From Leptidea sinapis (Eukaryota > Arthropoda > Insecta > Lepidoptera > Pieridae): a DNA stretch of 64,000 bases. Numbering within the stretch: position 1 is the first letter of the stretch; every line of letters starts with the position of its first letter. This document shows positions 55,001 to 61,000 of the stretch, piece after piece. The stretch lies in assembly GCF_905404315.1 (NCBI RefSeq), contig NC_066284.1, positions 11,985,001-12,049,000 on the forward strand, given 5' to 3'. Under the pieces are notes generated by a model, which saw nothing but the letters and a program-made list of their open reading frames with translations, did no database searches and was not told the DNA's origin. The position numbers and the translations under genes are program-made.

Positions 55001-58000
55001 TAGAAATGTGTTTTTCCACTGTATATAACATGTACGGTGGAGGCATCCGGCCTCCGTTGTAATGCCTACTACAGAATTGAGATGTAATATACCGGCCATG
55101 CACATCTCTCTCGGGAAATAGTAAGGTCGTTGAACGGGGTAAAATGAATCATGTACAATTTAACCCCAAAACGGAGCAAAGAAATTTGTGAGATAACCAC
55201 ATAAAAAAAACATATAAGCACTCATTAACAACATTCTCCTTAAAGTCTTGCCTAGTACATGTATTGGTTTTGAAATCTGGAATGATTGCCAAATCTATGG
55301 TAAACTTGAATGCAACGTCAAATTGGCTTGGCAATCGATAGATCGAAGCAATAATACAAGTCGACCCACATGCTCTCTCTATAAGGCACAAGTATGGCCA
55401 CATTTTTTAGTATTACTTTCATCTGTGGCCATTTCTCCTAAGCGCGATTTTCTACAAGCTTTCTTCCAGCAACAATGGGTGGCGGTGATCTTACCATCGG
55501 GTAACCTGTATGCTCGTTTGTCCTCTTCAAAAAAAGCGTATAAACAATTTAAATGTCTGCATTAAGTTTTTAGTTATAAAACAGGATGAGAGGCTTAGTT
55601 TTATTACCATCACATGCAAGCTTTTGCCGTTAGCCTTTTGTGGGTGAATTTTAATGGAATTTAAAGCCGAATCCGGTGGTCTATTCTGCAACAGCGATTT
55701 TTGTATCATGTATCATATTAGCTAAAATGTCGTATTTATAGGTCCTAGAAGATTTCTTTGGAATAAATTGATCGGTGAGAGCCAGAAGTAAATTGTGTCT
55801 TTTACCTACCAAAAGAGCATATTGAATTAAACCCCAAGACTCAACTTTGCATGTTAACAGTTTAGATTCAAATACTTTGATTGAAGGGCACGTGCTGATG
55901 TCATGTTGGGCAGTACAGATAGTCTCGAAGCAACAAGCTCAAACGCAACACGAGCAACTTATAACTACGAAGTCGATACACCAATGACCGGAAGTCTTAC
56001 ATCTGGAGGTAAGGATGAGTTTTAATACGTCATACCTATTACTAATCCCAGCGCTCACAATACAGAACTTACCAGAACGAATGTTCAATCACATTTCTAC
56101 GCAGCTCATTGCGTCTAAAATAACTCCCGCGTCACAAAATTCTCAATGCTACCAACGCTCCATACATTACCGATTTAAACTTTTAAGGCTTCTTAATAAA
56201 AATTTTAAGGCTTATTAATCAAATTTTTAAGGCTTATTAATGAAATTCAATATTTTACTAAGATGGATTGGAAATGTGTTACTTACAAATGAAATGTAAT
56301 CCAATTCGATTTCTTTGCATGCCTGGTAGTATTTTCGCAAGTGAGAAAGACACACAACGGTGTAATTATTTAAAAACTCACAACTGGAACTATTATTATT
56401 ATTATGTCCTCACTATTGAGACTGTTGACGATTTCTGGTTTATTCTATATTCTATGTCTCATCCAAAGCTAGCACAATTTTGCTTGAAATTATAAATTAT
56501 AAAAAATGCTGAACCCCAGAAAGTTTCTTAATACGTAAATCTATCGATCAATATCACTATTAATTTAAATACTTATATTATATTTTACCTTTTATCACTA
56601 CTTCGGATAAAGTTAACTTTTAATGAGAAGAATAACAGGAAACACTCTACAACCAAATTACAACCGAGAGTTGAACAAACATACCAAGATTTACGGCCCA
56701 TACGGCATGCGAACAGTTTCAGAGCTTGGTAAGAGTGCTAGGACATGACCCGTCTGGCGCGGGTTCGAATCCCGCATCGTCCATAAATTTTGGTACAAAT
56801 TATTTTTGTATATGAAATTTGTATAGTCCAAGTGGAATTTTTGTATAGCTAAGGGTATTTATTGCTTTTCCCAGCTCATATCGCAATATCCTTGCTTGTA
56901 CACTTAATATATTATTAGATATTAATTGGAGAAACGATTTAAGAGTTTTGCATATCAAACTTTCAAGTTTTTTTTTACATAAATTACCCTATGTCTTGCC
57001 TTATTTATTTAAGAAGAAATAAACAAAAGCTGCAATCACATTAAACACGTTTCTACGAAATAAGTAATCCGTTAATGGGCCAGTGTATCCTCTTTTACAA
57101 CAAACTTCACAGTTAGATCCAGGATCTCTCTTTTGTTGTTTGATTCGCTCCATTTCCAATCTGTAGCTTCATTAAGAAAGTCATTTATGCTATAGTATTA
57201 TTTTGAAATTCGTAACATATTAATTGTTTTGTATATTTTTTGGGATCTTGTTGTAAAAGCATATACATCGCCCAACAAAAGACTTACTAACTCGACTTAA
57301 CCGAGTCGTAAGCATAACAAGATTATGTTTGTTTCTGGTGTTAACATTATGATTATCACAGTTTCTAGCAAATTTGCCTGTAAACATACATAACATTATC
57401 AAGAATATATTAAGGTGCAACACTTAAAATGTTTGTTTCTTTAAACTTTTGCGGTAATAATTCTTGTACATTATTGTTTTGTGAAACTATATTCACTCCA
57501 ATTAATAATCTGCTGTGTATTTTGCTTCCCCGTCTAAGCTTACTAATCAATGACTTAACAGCGGTTCCACCCCCAGGGTCGAACACCATGGTTTCCTCCC
57601 TGGATACCATGGACCCTGTGACAGCAGTACAAGTGGACAGCTTGGAGCATCAGTCGACAAGTGAACACTACTCGCAGTATGAAGTTCATGAACCGGATTC
57701 TGATACGGAACGATTGGTAATTGAAGTCAACTTTAAAAGTTTTTTTTAATAATATTTTGACAGCAAAAGTTAAGGGACTCTAAATACTAAAAAGTTATTT
57801 TCTACTATTTAGCTCGGCTTGCAATTAACATGACTCTAAAGAACATTAAACGAAAAATTTTTCAAAACTAAATAATATATACTAAGCAGTGAAGCAGTAT
57901 TTTTAAATTTTCAGCATTCTTTCATGTGAAAAAAAATCTGTAGTGTATGACTCTATTTTAATTTTTCATGTCGAACTAGCTTCATACTGGATAATTATTC

Positions 58001-61000
58001 TGGAATAAAACTTAAGTCATTGTATAATTAAATTTAGTTGTCTAGACAATGAAGCAGCATTACTTGACAAAAAAAAATTATAATAATTCGCAAACAAACA
58101 ATAACTACAAAATTGACCATATAACTGCGCCCGATTGCTTAGTGTCACGCGATATTGCATTTTTGTTTTGCCATAGGAATTCTCTAAAAGCTTAATTTTT
58201 AGGTATTTTTCTACTTAACTACAATTCGTTGTATTGTCTTATGACTGACCTCGTATTGAGGCTTTCTAGCAAGCTTCCTTCCTACCTTCTCAATATTGCT
58301 AAAACTGGATAAACTTAAAAGTTAGTTTTACACGCAGAGGTAGTCTTTTTCTTGTTAGTTATATCAAAGCCAAACTCAAATAAACTTTATTCAATCACTA
58401 TAAATATTTCTTTTAAATTACTGAATTTACCATATGTTCAGAAAGAGTAGAGCTCGTGAGAGAACTTACAAGAAACACAGCGGCCGCTCTTTTCAGACAA
58501 TTTAGTATTTTACAATGGCTGTAAAATAACAAGTTTGTTTGCATGGAGGTGCTTCCAATATATGAAACGTGTTAAAAGTTAAATATAACATAAAATGTAA
58601 TTAAGAACAAACTATATAAAAATATAAGTTATCTTATATGGGATGTATTAAACTTTAGAGCCTGAATGCTTCATGCACATGGTGATCAGGATTACTGTCA
58701 AAATTATTCATATTACTGTCATAATATCTTGAAACCTTACAGGAATTAGATGGACGCATACCAAAAACGAAGGAAAGAACTATAATGTTTGATAGCACTG
58801 ACACCCTGAGTGCTGTTAGTGGGGATGGCTCTGTCAGGGAAGGGACAGTTGAAGCACCGGCACCAACATTCTACATCGGAGATGAGCCTATTGTGAGAGG
58901 TAATGGCATGACGTATATGAGCGCAGTGTCCATTTTAATAAAATATCAGAAGTCAGGAGTTGACGAGAATTTTTTACTGCAAAAATAAGTTAGAGTTTCG
59001 CACAAAATCTCCTCGAAATTGTGTGCAATATCTGACTGAATTGCCAGATGTAAATGGCGGCGTCTAGTACATTTATATTAACTTCTTTTTCCTCAGTGGC
59101 AAGCTACTTGGCACAGGATGCCAGATAGGTGCAAGAACCATTGTGTTTCGTTTTGAAGGATGGCGTAGCTAGTGAAATTGCTAGCCTAATAAGGCTTAAC
59201 ATCTTAAGTTTCAAAGTGACGAGCGCAAGTGCAATGTCGATTGACAAAAATAATTTTAATTCATCATTTGTAAATGATTTCAAAGGGTTTTACCTTTTAA
59301 TTTGTTGAATTAAAAAAGAGCAGCCATTTTATCCATCAGATATGGCTCCAGGCGACTTCTTTCAGTTCCTAAACTGAAATTACCACTTCGTCGCACCAAT
59401 TTGGATTCGTTAGAAGACAAAAAGGAGAATACGTGATGAGAACTTAACCCAGTTACGGAAGAAGTAGTTTAAAAAATGTTTTGATGATTTTATTATTCGT
59501 TGACGTAAATGTATCGTTTCTGAAGGCGAATTCAAAAAAGTTTGAATGAGTAACTAACTTTTTTTGTTTTTTTGAACTTTTCCCGGTACTTAAGCGAGTA
59601 ATGTTCGTGTGATTTCTCTAGAGCTGCTAGAGTATGTGCGAAAGCTTCAGACGACCCGTGCGCTCATTTGTCCCCCTATTCCAATAAAAAGCCTTTCTTA
59701 GTTGCTGGTGGCTTCAGGGATCGACGAGAAATTTGTGTTACTGAAATGTTCAACTGGTATTCTATAATTTATTAAAATGATAATTTTTCATATATATAGG
59801 TTCCTGGACATATTTTGTGTTATTATATGTTTGCTATGTCGAAAATACAAAATATTTAAAATGTTCAAACTATACCTAACATTTTAGAGAAAGGCATTTC
59901 TTCTTTTTCTCTCAATGAAAATATGGGACGAGACGAGTAGGACGTTCAGCTGATGGTAATTGATATGCCCTGCCCATTAAAATGCAGTGCCGCTCAGGAT
60001 TATTGAAAAACCCCAATAATTCTGAGTGGCACTACAACTGCGCTCGTCATGTTGAGACATAGGATGATAAGTCTGATTTTCCCAGTAATTTCACTAGCTA
60101 CGGCACCCTTCAGACCGAAACACAATAATGCTTACACATTACTGCCGTGGCGCCGTTGTAGTACCTATAATCTAGCCGGCATCCTGTGCAAAGGAGCCTC
60201 CCACTGGTTCTTCTCAATAAAGTCACAATATTTTAGCAAGATTTGTAAATGGAAAATTTTTAAATTTATAATGACATTAACTTTTAAATTATTAGTTATT
60301 GTTATTTAATTATTGATTCAAATTAATTTTTATAACTATTTGTTCCTTTTATTTCGTTAATTACATCTTACAAACGATAATAAACCATTGGGCTATAGGT
60401 GAATTATATATTATGATATGATAAATTTGACTACAAACAGGTGATCAACACGAAGAGGAGCAACCTACAACTTTATCTGGAAGCTGTCCAGCATCACTAC
60501 CACCAATAACTCAGTCTACTCCTATTCCTGCTCAAAGAAGGTAAACCTATTCATCCTGCTTGCCAATATCTTCATAATGAAATATTTACACCCTTTTGGG
60601 GCACTCTCATATCATTCCGTAATAAAATTTTATTCAGTAAAAAATTAAATAATTAATTTGTTATGTTTTTAAAGTGATAAATCTCACTGTGTGAGGTGTA
60701 TGTTAGTAACACACAAATAAAATTTGAAAAAAAAAATTATGAACGATGCGGGAATCGAACCCGCGACCTCTCGGGTTCCGTCCAGTTGAGCAAGACATAT
60801 TAAGATTTACGAACGTACGTCACTCAAACGGTTAGCTCAGTGGAAGAGCGCTCGGACGGAATACGAGAGGTCACGGGTCCGAGTCCCGCATCGTTCTTAA
60901 ATTTGTATACAAATTTAATTTAATTAATCCCAGAAGTTGAGGGATATCACTTTAATAATAACAACAATAAATAATAAAATAATTAACTAATTTTAATATA

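Noticed and set aside
60835..60896. Functional tRNA gene
   Set aside because: Same tRNA-like element family as 15708-15858; repeated in the window and flanked by inverted repeats.
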